Shown here: piece after piece, positions 52,541-60,911 of the stretch
Layout: each line of letters begins with the position of its first letter
How positions within the stretch are numbered: the stretch's first letter is position 1
Source of the DNA: Methylomarinum sp. Ch1-1
Lineage (GTDB): Bacteria > Pseudomonadota > Gammaproteobacteria > Methylococcales > Methylomonadaceae
Length of the DNA stretch: 64,000 nucleotides
NCBI RefSeq assembly: GCF_030717995.2
Contig: NZ_CP157744.1
Span: forward strand, 62,001 to 126,000
Direction of reading: 5' to 3'
Position numbers and translations under genes: made by a program
The notes under the pieces: model-generated
What the model was told of the DNA's origin: nothing
The model's database searches: none
Seen by the model: only the letters and a program-made list of their open reading frames with translations

Positions 52541-53077
52541 ATGTCATTTTTTAATCTACAGCAAATCGATCAGGATGGAATAAAGAATCACCACCCTTTT
52601 GGTAAAGACCTGCAAGCATTTTGCGCCCAAGATAAAAACATCGAGCTGTTTCCTTCTCACGGTTTCATGGATGGAGGTTGTTATGCGTTGGCGATAGCGT
52701 TAAAACAATACCTTTCCGGAGTCCGAACAGCTTTTTATAGCCTGAGCCGGCCGGGCATTATTGATCATATTGTTCTGCAAGTAAAAACGCCTAGCGGTGA
52801 ATTCTATTTGGATGCTGATGGGATCGCGACAAAAGATGACCTATTGACCAAAGCGGAACGAATGGAGAACTTTTGTCAGCCCGAGCTTAACCCTTTTGAT
52901 CCGGCCAGCTACGATGAGGAAGATCTTGGAATTACCGGTTATTACATCGATGGTATCCCGTTCGAGCTTACGGCACGCTTGAGATCGGCATTAGGTGAAT
53001 TTGATCCTGACATGCTGGATGTGCAATGGATTGATGCAGAAGACGACCTTGAAGATCAAGGAGCTACGCCAGGTTGA
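52541..53077 (+). CDS. hypothetical protein with a papain-like Cys-His-Asp pattern
   Basis: 178 residues. Reads HGFMDGGCYALAIALKQYL (~39-57), later DHIVLQVKTPSGEFYLDADG (~75-94). The order Cys at the start of a helix, then His on a strand, then Asp is that of small papain-like or transglutaminase-like folds found in phage and plasmid proteins. Whether it is catalytic is unknown. No export signal, so intracellular. Acidic C-terminus. Confidence 0.6.
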   Translation: MSFFNLQQIDQDGIKNHHPFGKDLQAFCAQDKNIELFPSHGFMDGGCYALAIALKQYLSGVRTAFYSLSRPGIIDHIVLQVKTPSGEFYLDADGIATKDDLLTKAERMENFCQPELNPFDPASYDEEDLGITGYYIDGIPFELTARLRSALGEFDPDMLDVQWIDAEDDLEDQGATPG

Positions 53078-53136
53078 CACTGAAACAAGGTCATTGTTAA
53101 TCGGATTAGAATAATGTACACTTTTCAAAGTTAATC

Positions 53137-53280
53137 TTGATCAGGCCTTTTTTTAATGCGCCCCAATTATTAGCTCTTGTAGACTGCAATAGCTTCTATG
53201 CCAATGTAACGACATATCTGCCACGCTCTTCAGTAAAACCCACAAAAATACTGTCAACGGAAAGATATTTACCCCATGCC
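53137..53280 (+). pseudogene. umuC/DNA polymerase V-like N-terminal scrap
   Basis: One frame reads LLALVDCNSFYANV, a near match to the conserved start of UmuC-family Y-polymerases (ALVDCNSFYAS). The following residues (TTYLPRSSVKP) lose the match within ~15 codons. No catalytic palm follows. A remnant at most; a chance match is not fully excluded. Confidence 0.4.
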
Positions 53281-53646
53281 GAGCCCCTGTTCTGGCTCCA
53301 ACTCTTCGCCTGGCGCTGTCAAATAAAGAACCCAGTCGTCATCTTCGCCTATTTCGCACTCTATCTGTCCGCCTTGATATTTTTTAGGAATAATCTCAGG
53401 TAGAGCCTCTATAAGTTTTTTTGATTGTCGGACATCCCATTTTTTGATTTCGTCAAGCGCCTTTTCCATAAATTCATCAGAAACCGCTTCATCAAAATCG
53501 AGCGAGAAACCCGGTTCTTTAGGGCCGGGAGGGATAGCGCAAGATTGAATTGTCTCACCAAAAAACATAATGATGTTGTAGGGGGTTGCTATTAACAGTT
53601 TTATACGAGCCTCGCAGTGCTTTCTAAGTTGCAACGATGTTAACAA
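53269..53646 (-). pseudogene. hypothetical acidic gene disrupted by a type A left-end scrap
   Basis: The 3' part (53269-53492) reads SDEFMEKALDEIKKWDVRQS and ends in an acidic tail (PGEELEPEQGLGMG). The possible 5' part (53605-53646) reads MLTSLQLRKHCEARI. Between them lie 112 bp of element left end. The frame happens to stay open through it, so a hybrid protein could be made, but the original is broken. Function unknown. Confidence 0.6.
53493..53604 (+). mobile_element. TnpB element type A, left-end remnant (copy 4)
   Basis: First ~112 bp of the element, identical to copies 1 and 3 including the left stem-loop, then a sharp break at GTTTTAT. Preceded by TTCAT as in the complete copies. The remainder, including tnpB, was deleted. 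Confidence 0.9.
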
Positions 53647-53780
53647 TATATTTCCTCTTTTTCAATATAGGTAACCTTATTTTTTATTAACTAAAGTAAT
53701 GATTTAGGATATCCTAACTGTATCGCATAACACATTGTTTTTACGTATTTAAATGTCTTTTTTTAACAGCAGGAGTCTCA

Positions 53781-53978
53781 ATGTCTTTAGATGACAGTCG
53801 ACCAACAAAATTAATTTATTCCTTTTTAGGGATTTCAGTCATTGGCCTTGGAGGATTGATTTCGGTAACCTCTGATGAGCTATCCGCGATTATAGAAGGC
53901 CTGATTTTTATCGGATTCGGTGGAGCTATTATATATTCCGGGATTAAAGAAAAATCCTTTACAGCCAACAACGCATAG
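53781..53978 (+). CDS. small two-helix membrane protein
   Basis: 65 residues with hydrophobic segments at ~12-28 (IYSFLGISVIGLGGLI) and ~37-53 (IIEGLIFIGFGGAIIYS). AGGAG precedes the ATG. No family. Possibly a small membrane toxin or accessory protein. Confidence 0.65.
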   Translation: MSLDDSRPTKLIYSFLGISVIGLGGLISVTSDELSAIIEGLIFIGFGGAIIYSGIKEKSFTANNA

Positions 53979-54041
53979 CCTTTTCTTTACAAAAGTCTGC
54001 CAGGTTATAATGCCGGCAGTTTTCTTCAAATTTAAGCAATC

Positions 54042-54722
54042 ATGTTGACTCACAACCAAATCATCACAGACTGGAACAAGCATTTAACACCAGAGTTCCA
54101 AAAAGACTATTTTCAAAAACTGAGCACTTTCTTGCTCAATGAGGCCAAACAAGGAAAAACCATTTTTCCGGAAAACAATAAAGTGTTTGCCGCGATGAAT
54201 GAAACGCCGCTGGAACTGGTGAAAGTGGTAATTTTGGGGCAAGACCCCTACCCTACACCCGGCCACGCACACGGTTTATCTTTTTCTGTCGAGCCGGATG
54301 TGACGCCATTGCCAAGATCGCTAACGAATATTTACAAAGAATTGACGGATGATCTCGGCATTATGAATGAAACCGGCAATTTAATGTCTTGGGCGCAACA
54401 AGGCGTTTTATTGCTGAACACCACACTTACTGTGGAGTCAGGCGCGGCCGGCAGTCACGCTAAAAAAGGCTGGGAAACTTTTACTGACCGCATCATTGAA
54501 CTAATCAATCAAGAAAAAGAGCATGTCGTGTTTGTCTTGTGGGGTGGTCACGCCCAGAAAAAAGGCAAAAAAATCGATCGCAATAAGCATTATGTGATCG
54601 AGACGGCCCACCCTTCTCCTTTATCGGTTTACCGCGGATTTTGGGGAAGCAAACCATTTTCAAAAATCAATAATTATTTGCAATCCACCGGCCAGACGCC
54701 GATCAACTGGAAAATTAAATAG
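54042..54722 (+). CDS. ung: uracil-DNA glycosylase, family 1
   Basis: Removes uracil from DNA to start base excision repair. The water-activating loop is GQDPYPTPG (66-74) with Asp68. The HGLSFSV segment (77-83) and the DNA-intercalation loop AHPSPLSVYRGF (~189-200) are present, so all three family-1 signatures are seen. The 226 residues match the E. coli protein (229). Lone gene on the plus strand, followed by a shared palindromic site and the type B element. Confidence 0.95.
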   Translation: MLTHNQIITDWNKHLTPEFQKDYFQKLSTFLLNEAKQGKTIFPENNKVFAAMNETPLELVKVVILGQDPYPTPGHAHGLSFSVEPDVTPLPRSLTNIYKELTDDLGIMNETGNLMSWAQQGVLLLNTTLTVESGAAGSHAKKGWETFTDRIIELINQEKEHVVFVLWGGHAQKKGKKIDRNKHYVIETAHPSPLSVYRGFWGSKPFSKINNYLQSTGQTPINWKIK

Positions 54723-54755
54723 TTAACAATACTAGTTTTTCCGTGAATTAATATA

Positions 54756-54769
54756 ATGTGGTAATATAT
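54756..54769. promoter_or_regulatory. shared palindromic site beside the type B element
   Basis: ATGTGGTAATATAT, identical to the dnaB-upstream site. It lies 5 bp from the left end of the type B element, which probably separated it from its gene at 56202. Confidence 0.5.
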
Positions 54770-54773
54770 TTAT

Positions 54774-56170
54774 AAAATCAAGCGTAAAACCCTGTCGCTT
54801 TAGGACGGGGATGTAAGCGATTTTGTAGAATGAGTATATTAACAAAGAAATCATGAAACAAACGGTTCGCAAAGCCTATCAATTCCGCCTAACGCTCAAG
54901 CCTGAGCAAATCTCGCAATTGGTTGCGTACACAGGCAGTTTACGTTTTGTCTGGAACAAGGCGTTGGCGATGAACCTGCATCGGCTGGAGGCGAAACAAC
55001 CGGTGCTTTGGTACCAGGAACTGAATTTTTTCGCCAACCTGTGGAAGCAGTCGGCTGAGTATGGATTTTTGAAAGCGTTACCATCCCAATCATTGCAGCA
55101 ACGACTAAAAGATCTGGACCGGGCGATTAAGGATGCGTTCGATAAAACCCAGTCGGGTAAACGGATCCCGGTCTTCAAGAAAAAAGGCCGGAACGTGGAT
55201 TCGATTCGCTTTCCTCAAGGGTTCAAAATCGATCCCGGCAGCAACCGGCTGTCTTTACCGAAACTGGGCTGGATCCATTATCGCAACAGCCGCAAGATCG
55301 ATGGCTTGGCGAAAAACATCACGGTTTCCCGAGTCGGCCGGCACTGGTATGCCTCTATTCAGGTCGAAAAAACGATTGAAATAACACCTCACCCCGCCGC
55401 CTCGATCATTGGCGTCGACCTGGGGGTTAAACGATTAATCACACTGTCCAACGGCCGGTTTTACCCGGGGCAAGCCACCGGAAAGCGCCTCGCCGGGAAA
55501 CTGGCGAAACTGCAACGACAGCTAAAACATAAAACCAAATTTTCCAACAATTGGCGTAAACTCCAAGCGAAAATCGCCCGACTGCATGAGCATATCGCCC
55601 ATGCCCGGAAGGACACCCTGCATAAAGTCTCGACCGAACTGAGCAAAAACCACGCAGTAATCGTCGTCGAAGACTTAAAGATTAAAAACCTGTCCAAATC
55701 TGCCAAAGGGACGCGGGAGAAACCCGGGCGCCAAGTGAAAGCGAAATCAGGCCTAAACAAAGCGATTCTCGAGCAAGGCTGGGGCACCCTGGTCAATTTC
55801 CTGGACTACAAACAGGCTTGGCGAGGCGGTCAGGTGATTAAGGTCGACCCGCGGCACACCAGCCAGCAATGTCCGCGCTGTGGTCATGCCGCCCGGGAAA
55901 ACCGTCGAACCCAGGCTGATTTCCAATGCGCCAGCTGCGGTTACCGGAATAACGCCGATGTCGTCGGCGCAAAAAACGTATTAACCCGAGGACACAGGGT
56001 ATTAGCCGGCTTAGCGCCCGCCATACCCGTCGGGGGCTAGTCTGTGAAGTGAACGGTGCAGTCAAGGCCATCAGCAGCAGAAACCTGCCGAACGCGGTGA
56101 CGCAAGTAGGCTCCTGAGTGTCACTGAACACACGGGAATCCTCGTCTCTTTAGGGCGGGGAGGATGTCAA
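54774..56170 (+). mobile_element. TnpB element type B, complete (IS200/IS605 family, no tnpA)
   Basis: About 1.4 kb. The left end has a hairpin (CCCTGTCGCTTTAGGACGGGG, shown here only in part: CCCTGTCGC...GGACGGGG, 54790-54810). The right end has CCTCGTCTCTTTAGGGCGGGG and ends GATGTCAA. By analogy with type A the insertion site would be TTTAT. Only tnpB is carried. A 296 bp tail of the same element lies at 20581. Confidence 0.85.
54853..56040 (+). CDS. tnpB: TnpB RNA-guided nuclease (type B)
   Basis: 395 residues, complete. Starts RKAYQFRLTLKPEQISQL, as TnpB does. RuvC residues: Asp in IGVDLGVKRL (~190), Glu in VVEDLKIKNL (~275) and Asp in NNADVVGAKN (~372). The zinc ribbon is CPRCGHAARENRRTQ then CASCGY. 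The third RuvC motif has VVG where most TnpBs have xNAA, an unusual but conservative variant also seen in the 20.6 kb remnant. Distant from type A (different wedge and linker). Likely active. Confidence 0.92.
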   Translation: MKQTVRKAYQFRLTLKPEQISQLVAYTGSLRFVWNKALAMNLHRLEAKQPVLWYQELNFFANLWKQSAEYGFLKALPSQSLQQRLKDLDRAIKDAFDKTQSGKRIPVFKKKGRNVDSIRFPQGFKIDPGSNRLSLPKLGWIHYRNSRKIDGLAKNITVSRVGRHWYASIQVEKTIEITPHPAASIIGVDLGVKRLITLSNGRFYPGQATGKRLAGKLAKLQRQLKHKTKFSNNWRKLQAKIARLHEHIAHARKDTLHKVSTELSKNHAVIVVEDLKIKNLSKSAKGTREKPGRQVKAKSGLNKAILEQGWGTLVNFLDYKQAWRGGQVIKVDPRHTSQQCPRCGHAARENRRTQADFQCASCGYRNNADVVGAKNVLTRGHRVLAGLAPAIPVGG

Positions 56171-56201
56171 TAAATCAAATCATTCTACAGGTAATCTTTA
56201 T

Positions 56202-56462
56202 ATGTTTCATCATCAAGTTAGGACCCCGGAACATGCGTTGCTTTATTTGGTTGACTGCACTCTGGCCACAGTTTCTTCAATGGCTATGCTTAAGAGCCGG
56301 AAGAAAAATGAATTCAATCGTCAAATAGGAATAGCTCAAAAAGGAATTAACTGGATTCAAGATATGAAGATAGATCCGTTTCAGACTCGCGCTGAGGACG
56401 TTATTAATCAGTTTGACAGTTCGGTCGAAAAGTGGTCTGCACAATACCTACCAAAAAACTAA
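56202..56462 (+). CDS. small hypothetical protein
   Basis: 86 residues, unknown family; ATLSS-type helix then basic stretch (SMAMLKSRKKNEFNRQ). AGGTAA before the ATG. The type B element sits in its leader, cutting it from the upstream palindromic site. Confidence 0.6.
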   Translation: MFHHQVRTPEHALLYLVDCTLATVSSMAMLKSRKKNEFNRQIGIAQKGINWIQDMKIDPFQTRAEDVINQFDSSVEKWSAQYLPKN

Positions 56463-56548
56463 TATATCCGGAGTAAGTATCATTTAATCCATAAAAAATA
56501 AAGTCATTTACTGCCTATTACGATCGTTTAAATTTTTCAAGGTTCTCC

Positions 56549-56800
56549 ATGCGCGACTACGGCTATTACATCAACTTAGATGAACGCGGCGAATTCTTTG
56601 CCGATGTTCGGGATGCAAATGAACAAACCATTTTTGAAATACATGGTTTTGATGTCTTCGAGGATGGATTTATGAAGGACAAAAATGATATTGCAGGCCT
56701 GCAAAAAATGCTCATTGATCAACAAGTGATTAAGCCAAGCGATGAAATCCTGCCCATGGTCGAGTTTGAAGAGCGATTAACAAGCTGCCCTATTCCTTAA
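56549..56800 (+). CDS. small hypothetical protein
   Basis: 83 residues, YYINLDERGEFFADVRD start, acidic. AAGG upstream. Unknown family. 44 bp before the PAPS-reductase-like gene; possibly co-transcribed. Confidence 0.6.
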   Translation: MRDYGYYINLDERGEFFADVRDANEQTIFEIHGFDVFEDGFMKDKNDIAGLQKMLIDQQVIKPSDEILPMVEFEERLTSCPIP

Positions 56801-56844
56801 GCGTTTTTCTTATTTTCACCCTTGGACGAATCCCAGCTATCACA

Positions 56845-57942
56845 ATGAGTCTGCACAGTTACGACGACACCGTAGTGATTCCTGCTTTAAAAAGACAGGT
56901 TTCAGTTTGCCATAATCAGAGCGAAGTAGCGCCCGACACTTTTTTCTTTGCAGAAAACATCGACCTCGATCTATACGAGCATATTATTGTCTGTATGTCC
57001 GGCGGAAAAGATTCAATCGCCAGTTTACTTCATATCCAGGAAATGGGTGTCGATATGAGCAAAGTGGAGCTTTGGCATCACGATGTCGATGGCCGGGAAG
57101 GCAGTCAACTCATGGACTGGATTTTTATGGCTGACTATAACCGTAAGCTGTCTGATGCTTTTAATGTTCCCCTTTATTTCAGCTGGCTTGATGGCGGATT
57201 TGAAGGCGAAATGCTCAAGGAAAAAAGTTATAGTCGCCCCCACCAAATTGAGACGCCGGAAGGACAGATAACCCTGGCGCGCAATACGAAACGCGGCAAG
57301 CCGGGCACCCGGTTAATGTTTCCTCAACAGGGCGCCAGCTTAGCTTCGCGTTGGTGCAGTTCCGCCCTGAAAATCGATGTAGGCCGCAGGTCTTTAAACA
57401 ATCAACATCGATTTGAAGGCAAAAAGGTATTGTTTATCACCGGCGAACGCCGAGAAGAAAGCGCTAATAGAGCAAAGTATAATCAACTAGAGCGCCATGC
57501 CTGCGATCGTCGCCGCGGCCGCAAAGGCCGTCATGTTGATGCCTGGCGCCCAGTGCTGAATTGGAGTGAAGAGCAAATTTGGGATATTTTGCGTCGGCAC
57601 CGGGTTGTTGCGCCTATCCCATACAGACTGGGTTGGGCGCGTTCTTCCTGTATGACTTGTATTTTTAATGGAGCAAGAATATGGGCCACTATAGTCAAAT
57701 ATTTTCCAGAAAGAGCGCGAAAAATTGCTGAATATGAAGAGTTGTTCGGCAAAACAATTAGCCGCAATAAAGTCAACGTTCTTGAATTGGCCTCAAAAGC
57801 TCATCCTTTTGAGATTGAGGATTTAGTAGCGCTCGAACAATCTCTATCGGACACTTACTCTCTACCCATTTTTCTTAAGTCAGGCGAGCGATGGATAATG
57901 CCGCCGGGCGCTTTTAGTAAAGAAGGTTGCGGATCCTTATAA
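56845..57942 (+). CDS. phosphoadenosine phosphosulfate reductase-family protein (PP-loop ATPase)
   Basis: PP-loop nucleotide-binding protein. The motif CMSGGKDSIASL (~50-61) is the pyrophosphatase loop. RWCSSALKIDVGRR (~170-183), ITGERREESANRAKYNQLER (~195-214) and SSCMTCIFNG (~265-274) are hallmarks of the PAPS-reductase and DndC group. The nucleotide-modifying chemistry is not shown by sequence. No dndB/D/E, cysteine desulfurase or sulfite reductase genes lie nearby, so neither phosphorothioation nor sulfate assimilation is supported. Phages and plasmids often carry such proteins. 365 residues. Confidence 0.82.
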   Translation: MSLHSYDDTVVIPALKRQVSVCHNQSEVAPDTFFFAENIDLDLYEHIIVCMSGGKDSIASLLHIQEMGVDMSKVELWHHDVDGREGSQLMDWIFMADYNRKLSDAFNVPLYFSWLDGGFEGEMLKEKSYSRPHQIETPEGQITLARNTKRGKPGTRLMFPQQGASLASRWCSSALKIDVGRRSLNNQHRFEGKKVLFITGERREESANRAKYNQLERHACDRRRGRKGRHVDAWRPVLNWSEEQIWDILRRHRVVAPIPYRLGWARSSCMTCIFNGARIWATIVKYFPERARKIAEYEELFGKTISRNKVNVLELASKAHPFEIEDLVALEQSLSDTYSLPIFLKSGERWIMPPGAFSKEGCGSL

Positions 57943-57966
57943 GTCAACACAGCAAATTATATAATA

Positions 57967-57980
57967 ATATGATACCATAT
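57967..57980. promoter_or_regulatory. shared palindromic site, upstream of topoisomerase
   Basis: ATATGATACCATAT, identical to the 30768 site. Lies 44-57 nt before the topoisomerase ATG and 25 bp after the preceding stop. Confidence 0.55.
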
Positions 57981-58023
57981 TTATTATTTGTATTTTTCCA
58001 TTACTTCTATAATAAAAAAGCCC

Positions 58024-59835
58024 ATGAATCTATTGATTGTTGAGTCTCCAACCAAAGCCAAGCACATCAGTCACCTTTTAGGAAATGACTGGGTGGTGAG
58101 GGCAAGCATGGGGCATATTCGCGACCTACCGGTTAATGGTGAAGCAGCCTATGTCCGCCCACCTCAATTTAAGATGAACTATGTGGTCATGAACGGAAAA
58201 GAAGATACGGTGAAAGCCTTAAAATCTTATGCCAAAAAAGCAGACGCCGTTTATCTCGCCACCGACCCGGATAGGGAAGGAGAATCAATCGCATGGCATC
58301 TGTGCCGAGTATTAGGGATCAAGGTTTCTGATTCTCAACGTGTTACTTATCAAGAGGTCACTGAAGCAGCAATTCGCAAAGCCATAGCTTCGCCTACCCA
58401 AGTTAATATGCACTTGGTTGCCGCCCAGGAAAGTCGACGCGGCCTTGATCGTATGGTGGGCTGGGAAGTTTCGGGACCTCTATCCCGGTCACTTGACACC
58501 AAGGCATCTGCCGGCCGCGTCCAGTCCCCGGCTTTACGATTAATTGTCGAACGCGAACGAAAGATAAGAAATTTTAAGCCGACCGATTACTATCAAGTGT
58601 TGGCCCATATGCCTGATGACTGGCGCGCCACCTGGCAAGACGGCACGAAAGAAGGCGAATATTTTCAAGATAAAGCCTTTGCCGACGCTCTGGCAGCCGC
58701 CCTACCCGGGATGACACTTAATGTCGTTAACGCGGGTTCAAAACCGGTTAAGCGGTCACCTCCTCCCCCGTTTACAACATCTGCATTACAACAAGACGGA
58801 AGCCGTGCCCTCAAGATTGGTACGGAAGATGTTATGCGAGCCGCCCAAGCCCTTTTTGAGGCTGGCGCCATTACTTACCATCGAACAGACTCCCCAAATC
58901 TTTCCGAAGAAGGTGAAAGCTCGTTAAGAGCGGAAGCCGAACAACAGGGATATCCATTATCTGAGAAACCTCGACGCTGGAAAGCAAAAGGAGATGCACA
59001 AGAGGCTCATGAAGCCATCAGGCCAACCGACCCGTCTATGGTCCAGGCCGGTAATAATGACATTCAACGGGCCTTATACTCATTAATCCGGAATCGTGCT
59101 ATAGCCAGCCAATTGGCCGACGCGATATATCAGCAAACTAGTGCAACCTTGGACGGCGGTGAATTCCAAGGTCGTCAAGCAATATTTAAAGCTTCTGGCC
59201 GAACATTGGTGTCTCCAGGCTGGCTTACCCTTTACCAAGAAAGCAAAGATGAACATGATGAAACGGAGTCGAGTAACCCGGTACCACTTCTTGAAAAGGG
59301 TGCTTCAGTAAGCGCTGATCGTGGTGAATCCCGTGCACTTCAAACTAAACCCCCCGGCCGCTATACCGAAGCAACGTTAGTCGCCGACTTAGAACGCCAC
59401 GGCGTCGGTCGACCATCAACCTACGCATCGATCATTAAAGTTCTGTTTTTTCGCAAATACATTGAAAAGAAAAAGCAAAACTTATTACCCACATCCCTGG
59501 GGGAGCGCGTAATCGACGCGCTTGATCCATTTGCCTTTTCAGGCCTTGAATACACGAGAGGTATCGAGGAAACCTTGGATCAAATTGCACAAGGCAAAAT
59601 GCAATCTCGGGTCCTGCTGGATCGAGCGTATGCCGACCTTAAAGAGACACTTAAAACAATGCCTGGCGGACAGGAAGCCCCCAGGACACCCTGCCCTGTT
59701 TCTGAATGCGACGGACATGTGCGGCGCTTAGAAAGCAGAAAGAAAAAAGGAGTCTTTTTCTGGGCCTGCTCAAACCGGGATCACGCCTTGTTATCCGATA
59801 ATAATGGAAAACCAGGCGAGCCCTTCGGAAATTGA
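58024..59835 (+). CDS. topA: type IA DNA topoisomerase
   Basis: Relaxes negative supercoils by passing single strands. The TOPRIM domain begins LLIVESPTKAKHISHLLG with the catalytic Glu7, then DPDREGESIAWHL (~80-92). The active-site Tyr285 lies in ITYHRTDS, where the usual Met is His. TOPRIM and domain II/III blocks are all present (QEAHEAIRPTD, GVGRPSTYASI). The C-terminus has one zinc-ribbon-like motif (CPVSECDGHVRR, then FWACSNRDH). The 603-residue length is shorter than chromosomal TopA (865) and typical of plasmid or phage versions. I chose ATG 58024 because MNLLIVESP is the usual start; the longer frame from 57988 has no ribosome-binding site. Confidence 0.92.
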   Translation: MNLLIVESPTKAKHISHLLGNDWVVRASMGHIRDLPVNGEAAYVRPPQFKMNYVVMNGKEDTVKALKSYAKKADAVYLATDPDREGESIAWHLCRVLGIKVSDSQRVTYQEVTEAAIRKAIASPTQVNMHLVAAQESRRGLDRMVGWEVSGPLSRSLDTKASAGRVQSPALRLIVERERKIRNFKPTDYYQVLAHMPDDWRATWQDGTKEGEYFQDKAFADALAAALPGMTLNVVNAGSKPVKRSPPPPFTTSALQQDGSRALKIGTEDVMRAAQALFEAGAITYHRTDSPNLSEEGESSLRAEAEQQGYPLSEKPRRWKAKGDAQEAHEAIRPTDPSMVQAGNNDIQRALYSLIRNRAIASQLADAIYQQTSATLDGGEFQGRQAIFKASGRTLVSPGWLTLYQESKDEHDETESSNPVPLLEKGASVSADRGESRALQTKPPGRYTEATLVADLERHGVGRPSTYASIIKVLFFRKYIEKKKQNLLPTSLGERVIDALDPFAFSGLEYTRGIEETLDQIAQGKMQSRVLLDRAYADLKETLKTMPGGQEAPRTPCPVSECDGHVRRLESRKKKGVFFWACSNRDHALLSDNNGKPGEPFGN

Positions 59836-59860
59836 TTGCTCGTTAGGTTAAGGGCATACC

Positions 59861-60058
59861 GTGAATAAAATCGTGTTACATAATTTCGCGATCGAAGTGC
59901 GCGAAGAAAGCGGCAGATTGATCGCCATTATGCCTTCACTAAATCAGGCCAGACGCGTAGCCAATTACGCGTCGTCACCACATGGAGGATATAACAACGT
60001 ATTTATGCGTCCATCTTGCCGAAATGCAACGCATCAGCGTTTTGAGGAGTGGATGTAA
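59861..60058 (+). CDS. small hypothetical protein
   Basis: 65 residues from a GTG at 59861, 25 bp after topA. Reads NKIVLHNFAIEVREESGRLI. The gene is plausible because it follows topA closely, but it is small and has no family. Tentative. Confidence 0.45.
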   Translation: MNKIVLHNFAIEVREESGRLIAIMPSLNQARRVANYASSPHGGYNNVFMRPSCRNATHQRFEEWM

Positions 60059-60109
60059 AAAATTATTTGAAAACTGGCTTTAATTTATTTCGATTAGCGA
60101 TTCTTTGAA

Positions 60110-60445
60110 TCAACAGAACCTAATAGCATTTTTCTCCCTGTCATATTTTGACCGTATATAATCCGACGCATCATAAAGACCTAGACGGTTAGCAATCGCA
60201 CGAATAACAAGGGCCTCATTTCCAACCAACCTTTCGAAGTCCATCTTTGGTATCTGATTGATTGAGTCTGCGAGCGGGCTATTATCATCACAATCTTGAA
60301 AATCTATCCTCTCGAATATCGAGCTAAGCGTAGCTTCATCGAACCCCAGGCGCTCAAGTACCTTTTTCAAATCAAAAAGCTGATCCATGAGACTGTCTTG
60401 TCTTTGCCGCATTAATGGCAAAAATGCTAAAAAATTTTCTGACAT
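60110..60445 (-). CDS. hypothetical protein
   Basis: 111 residues, mixed charge, unknown family. Helical. It lies 43 bp downstream of the next gene on the minus strand, so likely the third member of that set. Confidence 0.6.
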   Translation of the reverse strand: MSENFLAFLPLMRQRQDSLMDQLFDLKKVLERLGFDEATLSSIFERIDFQDCDDNSPLADSINQIPKMDFERLVGNEALVIRAIANRLGLYDASDYIRSKYDREKNAIRFC

Positions 60446-60488
60446 ATCTGGTTTATCCTAATTGCTGCTTTAACTGGTATTGCTCGTG

Positions 60489-60911
60489 TTAAGCGGTTCC
60501 CTGATCAATCAATTGTTTGATTTTGCTTCGTTCTAAGCCTTTCACCAATCCTAATTTTATAGCGGTTGCGTCATTGGTTGGGTGTGTTATGCCTATTGAA
60601 TCAGCGTGAAAAAATGCCAAATTGTCTGCTTCTTCAGCTCGAATGTTTTGATGCTTATTCAGCCAGGCAGTCCAAATGCTCTGATAAGCGCAAGGCATTC
60701 TTTGAAGGAGAATCTTAATGAGATATAGAGCCCTAACCAGATAGGGTTTTTCGAAGCGATCAAGCTCCTCGACAAAATTCTCATAATAGTTCTCTGGCGG
60801 GGTGTGCAACAGAAAATGAATGCAATACCCTAGATCAGGGTACATATCCCTTGATCGAGCAAAGCATTCGTTATGACATACTTTGTAGAATTTATCTTGG
60901 AATTGAGTCAT
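60489..60911 (-). CDS. hypothetical partner of the nucleotidyltransferase-like gene
   Basis: 140 residues from the ATG at 60911; the gene overlaps the end of the upstream gene by 20 nt, with GAAGG just before the start, so translation is coupled. Aromatic, cysteine-containing N-terminus (KVCHNECFARSRDMYPDLGY). No recognised family. The two-gene arrangement resembles a toxin-antitoxin or defence pair, as inference only. Confidence 0.62.
   Translation of the reverse strand: MTQFQDKFYKVCHNECFARSRDMYPDLGYCIHFLLHTPPENYYENFVEELDRFEKPYLVRALYLIKILLQRMPCAYQSIWTAWLNKHQNIRAEEADNLAFFHADSIGITHPTNDATAIKLGLVKGLERSKIKQLIDQGTA

Noticed and set aside
56845-57942. dndC of DNA phosphorothioation
   Set aside because: No dndB, dndD, dndE or iscS-type gene in the window; motif similarity is shared by the wider family.
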